From IMG/VR virus record IMGVR_UViG_3300027969_000320, positions 1 to 29,518 of that record: 29,518 bases of DNA; one strand, 5' to 3'. This document shows positions 7,856 to 14,209 of this stretch, piece by piece; positions within the stretch are counted from its first letter, which is position 1, and each line of letters begins with the position of its first letter. This DNA is from a virus. The translations under genes and the position numbers were made by a program. The notes under the pieces are model-generated. The model saw only the letters and a program-made list of their open reading frames with translations. It made no database searches and had not been told where the DNA came from.

Positions 7856-8025
7856 CCGAAGAAAAGAAAAGCAAGAATCCATTCATAGCAATGGCACAAG
7901 AAGCTAAAAAGAAAAACTCAGCAAATCCAGGATTAGGCAAGGCTCCCAAGAGTCAAGGACCTAAAGCAAATACTAAGGGCTTCGGTGGGGCAAATGTTAC
8001 ACGTAGAGCAGGTCGCGGTGGTTAA
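7852..8025 (+). CDS. Small basic Gly/Lys-rich protein
   Basis: 57 residues (MTEEKKSKNPFIAMAQEAKK...), ending in a Gly/Arg-rich tail (TRRAGRGG). It overlaps the upstream stop (ATGA) and ends the long exonuclease run. Its 3' end overlaps by 4 bp the 3' end of the opposing gene. The composition suggests a disordered nucleic-acid-binding or structural peptide. A GTGGT/ACCAC hairpin (8018-8031) without a T run covers the convergent junction. Confidence 0.6.
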   Translation: MTEEKKSKNPFIAMAQEAKKKNSANPGLGKAPKSQGPKANTKGFGGANVTRRAGRGG

Positions 8026-8510
8026 TACCACTCACCTTCATTACGCATACGTTTAATAAAAGACAGGTAATTACTACATACACCAAAACAACGTAGGTGT
8101 ACTGTACTAAACATTGCTCTATCTGTTATTTCGGGTAAAAATATGACACTGGAATTATTTACAGGAACTGTTCCAGGGGTAATAATTTTCCCATTACTTG
8201 CTGTTACGGGGGTACTTTCTGTGGCAGTGGGGAACCAAAAGTAATTTGGATATAACTTGATTGGTTGAGTTACTATCCAAGTCTGCATTTCACTATTCAT
8301 TGCATTAATATAAAAACGAGGACCTTGAAGATACTTTTCGGTCACTTCAGTTATGGGTTGAGTAACACCCAAATATAATTTTCCACTATCTCTCCAAACA
8401 TTGACCATAGTACTAAATCCAGCATTCATGGATTTGGTTATTTGTTTGGGTGTGGCAGCATCCTCAAAATTGGTTCCGTTGTATATGCCCTGATAAGATA
8501 TATATTGCAT
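8022..8510 (-). CDS. Glycerophosphodiesterase-like protein lacking catalytic residues
   Basis: 162 residues on the minus strand. The framework follows the short GDPD-like TIM-barrel family: start YISYQG where the family has SHRG, then GFSTMVNVW for G.D.E.DVW, KLYLGVTQP for LGHD.P, RFYINAMN for WIHAKN, NYFWFP for NYFWHQ, then SNGKIITPG and FLPE. The scaffold positions are kept, but His-Arg of the first motif, Glu and Asp of the second, and His-Asp of the third are replaced by Tyr-Gln, Met and Asn, and Val-Thr. Catalysis by the usual mechanism is therefore unlikely, and a binding or structural role is inferred. No Shine-Dalgarno; CTAAATA lies 5 nt before the ATG. Confidence 0.6.
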   Translation of the reverse strand: MQYISYQGIYNGTNFEDAATPKQITKSMNAGFSTMVNVWRDSGKLYLGVTQPITEVTEKYLQGPRFYINAMNSEMQTWIVTQPIKLYPNYFWFPTATESTPVTASNGKIITPGTVPVNNSSVIFLPEITDRAMFSTVHLRCFGVCSNYLSFIKRMRNEGEWY

Positions 8511-8514
8511 TTAG

Positions 8515-8521
8515 TATTTAG
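8515..8521 (-). promoter_or_regulatory. Late-type element CTAAATA, leaderless
   Basis: On the minus strand the sequence reads CTAAATACTAAATG, with the element ending 5 nt before the start codon of the GDPD-like gene. A TTGACA (8530-8525, minus) lies just upstream but has no good -10 at 17 bp. Compare the element at 27084, ATAAATACTAAACTATG. Confidence 0.5.
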
Positions 8522-8560
8522 TCTTGTCAACGGAACCATGGGCTGCGGCGTTATATATGT

Positions 8561-8731
8561 ATGCAAGACAAAAATCAACTTGATGACTACGATGATACGA
8601 AAAAGGATAAAATCGAACCGTTTCAGGAACAGTATTTGCCTACTAGTTATGATTGGAGATTATCCAATTGTGATGAAAAGCGTACATGTTGTTGTAAGAA
8701 GGTTGATAATGTCAAGCATAAATTTCATTAA
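8561..8731 (+). CDS. Small Cys-containing charged protein
   Basis: A 56-residue open frame beginning MQDKNQLDDYDD and containing a TCCCKK cluster near residue 45 plus another Cys nearby. It fills what would otherwise be a 240-base gap. There is no clear ribosome binding site (GTTATATATGT upstream), so support is from length and packing only. Possibly a metal-binding microprotein. Not recognised. Confidence 0.4.
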   Translation: MQDKNQLDDYDDTKKDKIEPFQEQYLPTSYDWRLSNCDEKRTCCCKKVDNVKHKFH

Positions 8732-8750
8732 CACTAAAAGGAAACTTCAA

Positions 8751-9020
8751 ATGAAAACAATCGCTACTCTTATCGCCGCTTTAGTAACTACTGCTGCTTT
8801 TGCAACTGAGCCTGCTAAGACTCCTGCTGCACCGGCTGCTCCCGCTGTAACCGCTTCTGCTCCTGCTGCTCCAGCTAAGGAAGAAATGAAGTTAGCCAAG
8901 AAGAAGGAGGACAAGAAAGCTGATGCCACCAAAAGTGCTAAGCCAGCTACACCTGCCAAAGACAAAAAAGCGCCAGCTAAAGTTGAGCCTGCAAAGCCAG
9001 CAACAGCCGCAACAAAATAA
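8751..9020 (+). CDS. Secreted Ala/Lys/Pro-rich low-complexity protein
   Basis: 89 residues starting at the ATG at 8751, preceded by AAAAGGAAAC. The open frame extends further upstream, but the Sec signal peptide MKTIATLIAALVTTAAFA decides the start. Cleavage is expected after AFA. The mature part is Ala-Pro-Lys repeats with clusters of KKK, a disordered basic periplasmic protein. A membrane or DNA interaction is conceivable; nothing specific is visible. The Lys-Ala-Pro protein at 26672-27025 has a similar composition but no signal peptide. Confidence 0.6.
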   Translation: MKTIATLIAALVTTAAFATEPAKTPAAPAAPAVTASAPAAPAKEEMKLAKKKEDKKADATKSAKPATPAKDKKAPAKVEPAKPATAATK

Positions 9021-9225
9021 TACAATAATAGAGGAAGATGATGACGATGGTGGTCCGGAAGAATTGGATTATCATCGTGCATATGGTCGTCCTAAGGTTT
9101 GCTATGTAGATGAAACGGTTATAGATTCAGATGATCAACCATTATCTGATTATGTAACTGTTAGGTTAGCCCTTTCCAGAGCAAAAGCCTTGACAAAATA
9201 TAGAGAAACCTATACAATTGTATAA
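8923..9225 (+). CDS. Hypothetical protein, start overlapping the Ala/Lys-rich gene
   Basis: Up to 100 residues. The clearly protein-like part begins near 9030 (EEDDDDGGPEELDYHRAYGRPKVCYVDETV) and ends LALSRAKALTKYRETYTIV. No ATG in this frame lies downstream of the previous stop. The only good start is the ATG at 8923, inside the preceding gene in another frame, with AAGGAGG at 8905-8911. The first 33 residues would then be overprinted sequence. Otherwise a TTG near 9064 would be needed. Function unknown; start uncertain. Confidence 0.45.
   Translation: MPPKVLSQLHLPKTKKRQLKLSLQSQQQPQQNNTIIEEDDDDGGPEELDYHRAYGRPKVCYVDETVIDSDDQPLSDYVTVRLALSRAKALTKYRETYTIV
9190..9218 (+). promoter_or_regulatory. 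Sigma70-type promoter (TTGACA-N17-TACAAT)
   Basis: TTGACA at 9190-9195 and TACAAT at 9213-9218, 17 bp apart, inside the end of the upstream gene. A late element TATAAATA follows three bases later (9221-9228), making a compact dual promoter. Confidence 0.7.
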
Positions 9226-9228
9226 ATA
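9221..9228 (+). promoter_or_regulatory. T4-like late promoter element TATAAATA
   Basis: Exact match to the T4 late consensus. Predicted +1 is near 9234, which is the first base of the 7-bp AAGAGTT/AACTCTT stem described next. The downstream gene has a normal leader with GGAG. Confidence 0.6.
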
Positions 9229-9230
9229 CA

Positions 9231-9260
9231 GTTAAGAGTTCTGTACAAAAACTCTTTAAC
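9231..9260 (+). promoter_or_regulatory. Stem-loop at the 5' end of the 9280 transcript
   Basis: GTTAAGAGTT (9231-9240) pairs with AACTCTTTAAC (9250-9260) with one bulged T. The uninterrupted 7-bp core AAGAGTT/AACTCTT begins at the predicted late +1. There is no T run, so it looks like a leader structure and not a terminator. Confidence 0.45.
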
Positions 9261-9279
9261 ACACTTACACGGAGAATAT

Positions 9280-9453
9280 ATGTTAAATCAATTAGCCAGC
9301 TATTTTCATAGCCTATTCAATAATTTTAGCAAGCCACAGTCTTATGGCTCTGCATTAGAAGAATACATTGTTAGACATGCACCACAAAATGCATGTGATG
9401 TAGATCGTCTTACCCGTCAATTTGAAATACAACAATCTGGTAGAGGATGGTAA
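9280..9453 (+). CDS. Small DUF3563-like protein
   Basis: 57 residues. The part SALEEYIVRHAPQNACDVDRLTRQFEIQQSG has the spacing of DUF3563 (a short helix ending near Tyr-Ile/Leu, then Asp-x-x-x-Leu-x-x-x), a small family frequent in Betaproteobacteria and of unknown function. ACGGAGAATAT gives a ribosome binding site. It is the first gene of a four-gene run of small proteins. Confidence 0.5.
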   Translation: MLNQLASYFHSLFNNFSKPQSYGSALEEYIVRHAPQNACDVDRLTRQFEIQQSGRGW

Positions 9454-9455
9454 TC

Positions 9456-9590
9456 ATGCAAGTAATAAAGGCAATTTACAATTTTTTTGGCGCAATGAGA
9501 CAGGCAAGGGCAGCCTCAACATTAGCACACAACGGAGATCATAAAGGCGCACGTAAACTTATTATGTCTGACTTTAAGGGCTGGATCTAA
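9456..9590 (+). CDS. Small basic amphipathic protein
   Basis: 44 residues (MQVIKAIYNFFGAMRQARAAS...), two bases after the previous stop. It has an amphipathic N-terminal helix followed by an Ala-rich ARAASTLAHNGDHKGARKLI segment, like tiny proteins found next to DUF3563 genes. No membrane span long enough to be certain. Function unknown. Confidence 0.5.
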   Translation: MQVIKAIYNFFGAMRQARAASTLAHNGDHKGARKLIMSDFKGWI

Positions 9591-9592
9591 AA

Positions 9593-9600
9593 ACTAAATA
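9593..9600 (+). promoter_or_regulatory. Late-type element ACTAAATA
   Basis: ACTAAATA ends 23 nt before the ATG at 9623. Transcription from about 9606 would give a short leader containing AAAGGA, a normal ribosome binding site. Confidence 0.4.
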
Positions 9601-9622
9601 ACATACAAACAAAGGATCCATT

Positions 9623-9868
9623 ATGTTTACACCTGATTTTTATATAGAAATGTTCCAGACCTCAAAAAGGATGGCAACTAACCAAATTTTCAAAGACGAG
9701 AGATTAAATAAGGTTGCCAACGACTTTATAGATGCCCAAACAATCTTTGCAAAGATGATGGCAAAGAATACAATAGAGATGTTGTCTTATGCTGCTGATA
9801 GCATGAGCAAAACAATTTATCCTCATAGTGAGGATGAGACAGTCAAGGCAAAGACTGAGAAAAAATAA
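9623..9868 (+). CDS. Helical protein, weakly phasin-like
   Basis: 81 residues, almost entirely helical. FIDAQTIFAKMMAKNTIEMLSYA and the start FTPDFYIEMFQTSKRM are reminiscent of phasin-type granule-surface proteins, but this is only a compositional likeness. The tail is Lys/Glu-rich. AAAGGA lies upstream, after a late-type element. Confidence 0.5.
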   Translation: MFTPDFYIEMFQTSKRMATNQIFKDERLNKVANDFIDAQTIFAKMMAKNTIEMLSYAADSMSKTIYPHSEDETVKAKTEKK

Positions 9869-9908
9869 GCTAGTTCACACACACCGACATTAACACAAGG
9901 AGATTAAT

Positions 9909-10181
9909 ATGTCACATTTTGATACACCAAAATTACCCGAAGTAAAATTCAACAAGAACGGTTACGAGATTCGTACCGACATTCTAGACATGGCCAAAGG
10001 CTTAATTAGTGAAGATTATCACTCTAAATTCCGCGGCTGGGAAATGACAGTTGAGAAAGATCCAAAGACTGGACAAATCGTTACCAAAGTTGGTATGCCC
10101 GAATTCCCAGGTCTAGACAAAATTTTGGAAACTGCTGAAAAGATGTACAGTTTTGTAAACCAAAATACAACTAAGAAGTAA
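9909..10181 (+). CDS. Conserved phage hypothetical protein
   Basis: 90 residues, preceded by AAGGAG. NGYEIRTDILDMAKGLISEDYHSKFRGWEMT, then DPKTGQIVTKVGMPEFPGLDKILETAEKMYSFVNQ, resembles short conserved proteins of T4-like phages. Of unknown role. It probably shares a transcript with the helical protein upstream, and a hairpin follows its stop. Confidence 0.65.
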   Translation: MSHFDTPKLPEVKFNKNGYEIRTDILDMAKGLISEDYHSKFRGWEMTVEKDPKTGQIVTKVGMPEFPGLDKILETAEKMYSFVNQNTTKK

Positions 10182-10198
10182 TTCTTTCACACACCGTA

Positions 10199-10220
10199 AT
10201 GCCCCTTAATTGGGGCGTTC
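10199..10220 (+). terminator. Hairpin before the lipoprotein promoter, possible terminator
   Basis: GCCCC (10201-10205) pairs with GGGGC (10212-10216), extended by a wobble pair (T10200/G10217), around a TTAATT loop. The following sequence is only partly T-rich (GTTCCTACC), so termination may be weak. It separates the small-protein run from the next promoter. Confidence 0.5.
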
Positions 10221-10225
10221 CTACC

Positions 10226-10254
10226 TTGACAATAAATCCATACTATGATATAAT
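10226..10254 (+). promoter_or_regulatory. Sigma70-type promoter (TTGACA-N17-TATAAT)
   Basis: Perfect consensus at both boxes: TTGACA at 10226-10231 and TATAAT at 10249-10254, 17 bp spacer. It drives the FG-GAP lipoprotein. The leader (about 10261-10283) has GGGTAA but no strong Shine-Dalgarno. Confidence 0.85.
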
Positions 10255-10283
10255 AATGCATCTTGTATAACTATGGGTAACTC

Positions 10284-11891
10284 ATGAAAAAACTTTTATT
10301 GACATTTTCTGTTGTAATCGCTGGATGCGGTGGGGGAGGAAGTGATACTAGTACGGTAACTAGTGCAATACCCACACTCACACCCACAATAGCATATACA
10401 CCCGCAATTACTGCAACTACTAGCGTGTCCAATAATATAACACTTATACCCACTAGTGTAACTTCATTATTTTCTAATACACCAATTGATACACCATTAT
10501 TTTCTGAAACTGCAATTGAGTTACCGGATTTAAGATCAATATATGATTCATTATGCGGAAACTCAGTAATACTGGCCCCAGTAAAATTAGTAGATTTAAA
10601 TAAGGATGGCAAAAAAGATATACTACTTCAACTTTGGTGTCCGCGTGGAGATCAAGCCGGTAAACCATATAACGGACCCGTGCCTAATAAGTTAATAGTT
10701 CTTCTTCAACAAAAAGACGGTTCTTTTGTTAATGATACTAGAGCAGTGTTTGGTTCTGATAATATTGACATGGGAGGTATTGTAGAAAGGATAGTTGTTA
10801 ATGATTTTAATAATGACGGTTATCCTGATTTGATATTTTCTATTTGCTTAGAGGATGGCAGATTACCAACATCAGATGGTGCATCAAATCACTATGCTCA
10901 AAATGTTTTTATGACTAGTAATAATAAAGGGGTATATAGTTTTATAAAGCAAGGACAAATTGCTTGGAATTGGGGACTACTCTCAGTTGATAACGAACGT
11001 GGTAATATAGATGTAGTAAGTCTACCATTAACCGGGGCTAATTGGGTTCAAGAAGTTTGGAGTTTTGTAACTAGCTGGACGCAAATTGCTATTTATAATT
11101 GGGTCAACGGAGCAGGAACTGTTTTCTTTAAACGTAAGAATGCCAATCAAGGTTCACAAATTGCAGTGACTAATTTGCAATGGCCAAATACAGGGTTATC
11201 TTTATATTATAAAGAAAATGGAGTTTGGACTTTGAAAGATTCAAACCCAACACAAATAAAAATGGTACAGTGGGAAAGTTGGAATGGTGGAACTGGCACT
11301 TATCCTGTAACAACAGTGGACGGTAAAGATTATATTCCATTTGATCAATCTGAACAAATGTGTGAATTAAAATTAAAAAAAGATGATACCGATTCAATTG
11401 CAGTAAGTCTTGCTTGGGGTAAAGAAATTGTCGGCGGGTATAAAGGTGGAATACTAAAAGAAAATACTAGTCCATTGCAATTTAAATCATGGCTTGTGGC
11501 ATATAATGTATCTCAGGGCAAATTAACTAGAAATACTACATTTAAAATTAATAATGAAATACAAGACTCTACTATTATTAATTTACAGTGTGGGGATGTT
11601 AACGGAGACGGGTATGATGATATTGTATTGACAGCACCATTTGGACCACCAATAATTTATATTAATAACAAGATTGGAAACTTTAATCGCATAAATCCTG
11701 TTAATATTCCAAATATTCGCTATTATGCATGGGGAGAATCTTTCATTTATGATGACATTGACGGAGACGGTATTTTAGATATTATAAGATTTCCAGTATA
11801 TGGATTAGATCCAAAATGGGGTAATGCTCCAATAAAATATAGAATTTATAGGGGAAATCGTGCTATTTTAGATAAGGACCTGCTAAAATAA
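10284..11891 (+). CDS. FG-GAP/VCBS-type repeat lipoprotein
   Basis: 535 residues. A lipoprotein signal ends VIAGC, with Cys15 followed by GGGGS, then a Ser/Thr/Pro-rich linker to about residue 80. Four Asp-rich DxNxDG or DxDxDG calcium-binding loops follow: DLNKDGKKD (about 104), DFNNDGYPD (about 174), DVNGDGYDD (about 438) and DIDGDGILD (about 491). They belong to FG-GAP/VCBS beta-propeller repeats. Cysteines in the first and last thirds may form disulfides. It should sit in the outer membrane, facing outside or the periplasm. As a phage gene it may change the infected cell surface, but no direct evidence shows this. It has a strong promoter of its own. Confidence 0.75.
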   Translation: MKKLLLTFSVVIAGCGGGGSDTSTVTSAIPTLTPTIAYTPAITATTSVSNNITLIPTSVTSLFSNTPIDTPLFSETAIELPDLRSIYDSLCGNSVILAPVKLVDLNKDGKKDILLQLWCPRGDQAGKPYNGPVPNKLIVLLQQKDGSFVNDTRAVFGSDNIDMGGIVERIVVNDFNNDGYPDLIFSICLEDGRLPTSDGASNHYAQNVFMTSNNKGVYSFIKQGQIAWNWGLLSVDNERGNIDVVSLPLTGANWVQEVWSFVTSWTQIAIYNWVNGAGTVFFKRKNANQGSQIAVTNLQWPNTGLSLYYKENGVWTLKDSNPTQIKMVQWESWNGGTGTYPVTTVDGKDYIPFDQSEQMCELKLKKDDTDSIAVSLAWGKEIVGGYKGGILKENTSPLQFKSWLVAYNVSQGKLTRNTTFKINNEIQDSTIINLQCGDVNGDGYDDIVLTAPFGPPIIYINNKIGNFNRINPVNIPNIRYYAWGESFIYDDIDGDGILDIIRFPVYGLDPKWGNAPIKYRIYRGNRAILDKDLLK

Positions 11892-11894
11892 AAA

Positions 11895-11923
11895 TTGACA
11901 TTAAATGGGTTTGGGTATATAAT
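11895..11923 (+). promoter_or_regulatory. Sigma70-type promoter, repeat copy A
   Basis: TTGACA at 11895-11900 and TATAAT at 11918-11923, 17 bp spacer. The region from TTGACA through TATAATATAG and on to CTTAGA is nearly identical to that of the promoter at 12320, differing at a few positions. It drives the small zinc-motif protein at 11954. Confidence 0.85.
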
Positions 11924-11953
11924 ATAGGCTTAGATTGATTAAAGGAGAAGATT

Positions 11954-12115
11954 ATGACTGAAGAAATAGAACCAATAGTGATGCCAGTGTGCCCATGCTG
12001 CAAGACCATAATGCGTCCGCGGTATTTTGTAGGATACTACGAATCATTTTCTATGTGGGTTTGTGAGTGTGAAGAAATTCCAGGTGCCGAAGAAGAACGT
12101 GGATCGTTTGCTTAA
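11954..12115 (+). CDS. Small zinc-ribbon-like protein
   Basis: 53 residues, preceded by AAAGGAGAAG. Cysteine pattern C-P-C-C (about 13-16) and C-E-C (about 37-39) could bind a metal ion, as in a minimal zinc ribbon. Other parts are acidic. Function unknown. It precedes a second small gene in the same unit. Confidence 0.6.
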   Translation: MTEEIEPIVMPVCPCCKTIMRPRYFVGYYESFSMWVCECEEIPGAEEERGSFA

Positions 12116-12125
12116 GGAGCAAAAA

Positions 12126-12323
12126 ATGACTACTGTAGCAAAAATGACAGACGGCCGAGTGGTTGAAGTCGTTCGGGTTGCAGAAACCGTGGGATTTAGC
12201 CCGGAAAAGGGCTGGGTCATGGTCTGTATGGACTTTGAGAAAACCTATAGAAAACGTACCGAATTCAAGTGGGTTCCTGCTACTACCCCCTTTGAGTGGG
12301 TTAGGGAATACACTTTCGGTTGA
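12126..12323 (+). CDS. Small hypothetical protein
   Basis: 65 residues from the ATG at 12126, chosen because AAGGAGCAAAAA precedes it. The upstream extension to 12063 overlaps the zinc-motif gene. It has strand-like segments (MTTVAKMTDGRVVEVVRVAE and GWVMVCMDFEKTY). No motif recognised. The last codons run into the next promoter. Confidence 0.6.
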   Translation: MTTVAKMTDGRVVEVVRVAETVGFSPEKGWVMVCMDFEKTYRKRTEFKWVPATTPFEWVREYTFG

Positions 12324-12348
12324 CATTAAATGGCTTTGGGTATATAAT
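12320..12348 (+). promoter_or_regulatory. Sigma70-type promoter, repeat copy B
   Basis: TTGACA at 12320-12325 and TATAAT at 12343-12348, 17 bp spacer, near-identical to copy A at 11895. It overlaps the end of the upstream gene by 4 bp. CGGAG precedes the next ATG. Confidence 0.85.
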
Positions 12349-12381
12349 ATAGACTTAGACAGTTAAATAACGGAGTTAATT

Positions 12382-12609
12382 ATGAATCTCAATATCAATG
12401 ATGCAATTTCTTGGACTAGTGCTGCCGGTGACCTGTCAGGCTATATCACTAATATCTGCTTGAATCTCAATGCTGCTAATCAAATTGTAGCTTGGATTGA
12501 TGTATCTACATTCAATGACGCAGGTCGTGAATGTATTGTCCGACTTTGCGCTACTGAATCAAATCTCAAGGCAATGCGTGTTGCTAAACTTAACGCTGAA
12601 ACTGTGTAA
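12382..12609 (+). CDS. Small hypothetical protein
   Basis: 75 residues. It begins NLNINDAISWTSAAGDLSGYI and contains ICLNLNAANQIVAWIDV, which looks like a small beta-barrel or SH3-like fold with alternating hydrophobic residues. Ribosome binding site CGGAG. Function unknown. Confidence 0.6.
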   Translation: MNLNINDAISWTSAAGDLSGYITNICLNLNAANQIVAWIDVSTFNDAGRECIVRLCATESNLKAMRVAKLNAETV

Positions 12610-12619
12610 GGAGTAAATT

Positions 12620-12820
12620 ATGTCAATCGTATACAATGTTCAAGTCTACCCTATCTATAGTGGGCACATTAATGACCACAAGGTACTGTCTGAGCGTGAG
12701 TTTACTACCTATCAGGATGCTATTGACTATGTGGAGTTCTTTAACTCAATAGGAGCTCAGGGCACTACAATCGCAGTCTATACTGGTGCCATTGATACGG
12801 TCTCTGGTGAAAATCTTTAA
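12620..12820 (+). CDS. Small hypothetical protein
   Basis: 66 residues, with AAGGAGTAAAT as its ribosome binding site. It is strand-rich at the N-terminus (IVYNVQVYPIYSG) with FTTYQDAIDYVEFFNS in the middle, a typical beta-alpha-beta phage micro-domain. Not recognised. It sits between two genes that share one promoter. Confidence 0.6.
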   Translation: MSIVYNVQVYPIYSGHINDHKVLSEREFTTYQDAIDYVEFFNSIGAQGTTIAVYTGAIDTVSGENL

Positions 12821-12835
12821 ACTAAAGGAACTATA

Positions 12836-13477
12836 ATGTCTCGCTATCAAAAACCTGCTCCACTCAATCTTAACGCCAATGACGTGTGGGCAGCCGCTTG
12901 CATGGCACAGCGCCTGAATTCAGGTTATATAAAGGTTAGTGAAGATGCCCCTGCAGGGCAAACAAACCGTAATCTAGTAACGCAATATCTTGCCGACACT
13001 ACTAAGATCACCGACGAGGATCGTGAACAAGGTGTATTGGTTCGAAAATTCTATCAAGCATATACATTCAAAATCCTTAAAGGTATTAAGTTGTCTGAAT
13101 TTGACAACACCGCAATGCTACTTGCTAATCGTGATACTATTGATACAAGTTTTGATATCGCAGTAATTACTAGTTTGCCTTCAGGCTACGTGCGTGGCAT
13201 GAAACGTCAAACAGTAGACCAGCGTGTAGCATTCGCTAAGGGTGGACTGATCGGTAGTGCAGGTGACAAAGTGTCTCCTTCTATTGAGGTCCTCAAATCC
13301 GTATTCTCGCAAAATTGGAACACACATTACATCACTGGTATTACTAGTGATGATCAAGTGTTGTTCTTTGCGTACAAACAACAACTAGAAGTGGGTAAGC
13401 AGTTTGATATTTATGGAACTGTCAAAGCACACCGTGATAATACTACTCAACTTAACCGTGTAAAGGTAATCGTATGA
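12836..13477 (+). CDS. Conserved phage hypothetical protein
   Basis: 213 residues. The N-terminal half is helical with AAACMAQRLNSGYIKV. The C-terminal part has ITGITSDDQVLFFAYKQQLEVGKQ, then FDIYGTVKAHRDN and LNRVKVIV, strands consistent with an OB-like barrel, so a nucleic-acid-binding role is possible but unproven. AAGGAAC precedes the ATG. The stop overlaps the next ATG. Confidence 0.65.
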   Translation: MSRYQKPAPLNLNANDVWAAACMAQRLNSGYIKVSEDAPAGQTNRNLVTQYLADTTKITDEDREQGVLVRKFYQAYTFKILKGIKLSEFDNTAMLLANRDTIDTSFDIAVITSLPSGYVRGMKRQTVDQRVAFAKGGLIGSAGDKVSPSIEVLKSVFSQNWNTHYITGITSDDQVLFFAYKQQLEVGKQFDIYGTVKAHRDNTTQLNRVKVIV

Positions 13478-13617
13478 AAACAAAATTGGTATCGGTAATA
13501 TTGCTATTGACTTTAATCTCAGGATGTAGTACACTAGCAGGGACAGTAAAGGGAGTTGGCGAAGATGTTAAACTCGGAACCGACTCATTATCTAAAATCA
13601 TCAAACCTAATCAATAA
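13474..13617 (+). CDS. Entericidin-like small lipoprotein
   Basis: 47 residues. The lipoprotein signal ends LISGC (Cys18), followed by STLAGTVKGVGEDVKLGTDSL, the entericidin A/B pattern (Cys-x-T, Gly-x-Gly-x-Asp, Gly). Cellular entericidins form a toxin/antidote pair in the envelope; only one is present here. It overlaps the previous stop (ATGA). A role in envelope stress or lysis timing is inferred. Length and signal fit the family. Confidence 0.55.
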   Translation: MKTKLVSVILLLTLISGCSTLAGTVKGVGEDVKLGTDSLSKIIKPNQ

Positions 13618-13619
13618 TT

Positions 13620-13751
13620 ATGAGAAACTTTATTCTAGGAACAATATTCGGTATTGTTGTTGCTACGGTAGGTTTTAGCGGAATTGCTAAACTACTTGAC
13701 GGTGGTGTTAACAGAGTTAAATCAATTACGCAAGAACAGGTGAAAGAATGA
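13620..13751 (+). CDS. Single-TM micro-membrane protein
   Basis: 43 residues: short N-terminus, one membrane span (about 4-20, FILGTIFGIVVATVGF), then an amphipathic helix with SGIAKLLDGGVNRVKSITQEQ. Its start is three bases after the entericidin-like stop, and it overlaps the next gene by ATGA. Recurrent in T4-like phages by recollection. Function unknown. Confidence 0.55.
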   Translation: MRNFILGTIFGIVVATVGFSGIAKLLDGGVNRVKSITQEQVKE

Positions 13752-13840
13752 TAGCTTGGATAGCAGTCATTTTGATGATTATATATGGTCATGTTTGGCT
13801 TGCTCTCCTGTTAGCATTACTCATTATATTTTCTGATTAA
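13748..13840 (+). CDS. Single-TM 30-residue membrane peptide
   Basis: 30 residues, almost entirely a hydrophobic span (MIAWIAVILMIIYGHVWLALLLALLIIFSD). It is coupled by ATGA to the previous micro-membrane gene and ends just before the next gene. Too small to assign; the order lipoprotein, TM peptide, TM peptide suggests one envelope-directed unit. Confidence 0.45.
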   Translation: MIAWIAVILMIIYGHVWLALLLALLIIFSD

Positions 13841-13842
13841 CT

Positions 13843-14208
13843 ATGCACGAAAAATTATCATTGTTTCCGGGACTAGATGAGAAGGGTCGCAGATTAGGTG
13901 AAATTCGTATCCCTACACATACCATGGAAGCACTGGATAACTATTTTCTTAAAGGTTATTCGCCCGGCGGGTTTCTTATGAGCATACTTACTAACAATTT
14001 GTATGGTGCCGTAAGTAGTGCAGATTTAGCTAATCGTCATGCTATCTGGGAAATAGTTAGATGGTTGACTACTGACCCAATAGTACCTGAACATAGCTGG
14101 GGAACTCAACATTGGGTTCATTGGTGGTTAACTGATACTGAAAAAGTTAGAACCAAGTTTGTTGAAAAGATTGAAAAAGAATATATTTGGAAAACACTGA
14201 AAGGTTAA
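13843..14208 (+). CDS. Conserved phage hypothetical protein
   Basis: 121 residues, two bases after the previous stop. It has RIPTHTMEALDNYFLKGYSPGGF and a tail FVEKIEKEYIWKTLKG, plus Trp-rich WGTQHWVHWWLTDT. No motif of known activity. It is followed by another gene after one base. Function unknown. Confidence 0.65.
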   Translation: MHEKLSLFPGLDEKGRRLGEIRIPTHTMEALDNYFLKGYSPGGFLMSILTNNLYGAVSSADLANRHAIWEIVRWLTTDPIVPEHSWGTQHWVHWWLTDTEKVRTKFVEKIEKEYIWKTLKG

Positions 14209-14209
14209 T

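Noticed and set aside
8442-8750. Upstream extension of the Ala/Lys-rich secreted protein
   Set aside because: The extension reads into the opposite gene and the signal peptide with AAAAGGAAAC sets the start at 8751.
8747-9082. Ala/Leu-rich minus-strand frame
   Set aside because: Antisense shadow of the low-complexity gene at 8751.
10271-10612. Minus-strand Val-rich frame
   Set aside because: Shadow of the FG-GAP lipoprotein's Thr/Pro linker.
13038-13052. tRNA-like GGTTCGAAA
   Set aside because: No acceptor or anticodon arms; it is inside a coding sequence. No tRNA found elsewhere by eye.
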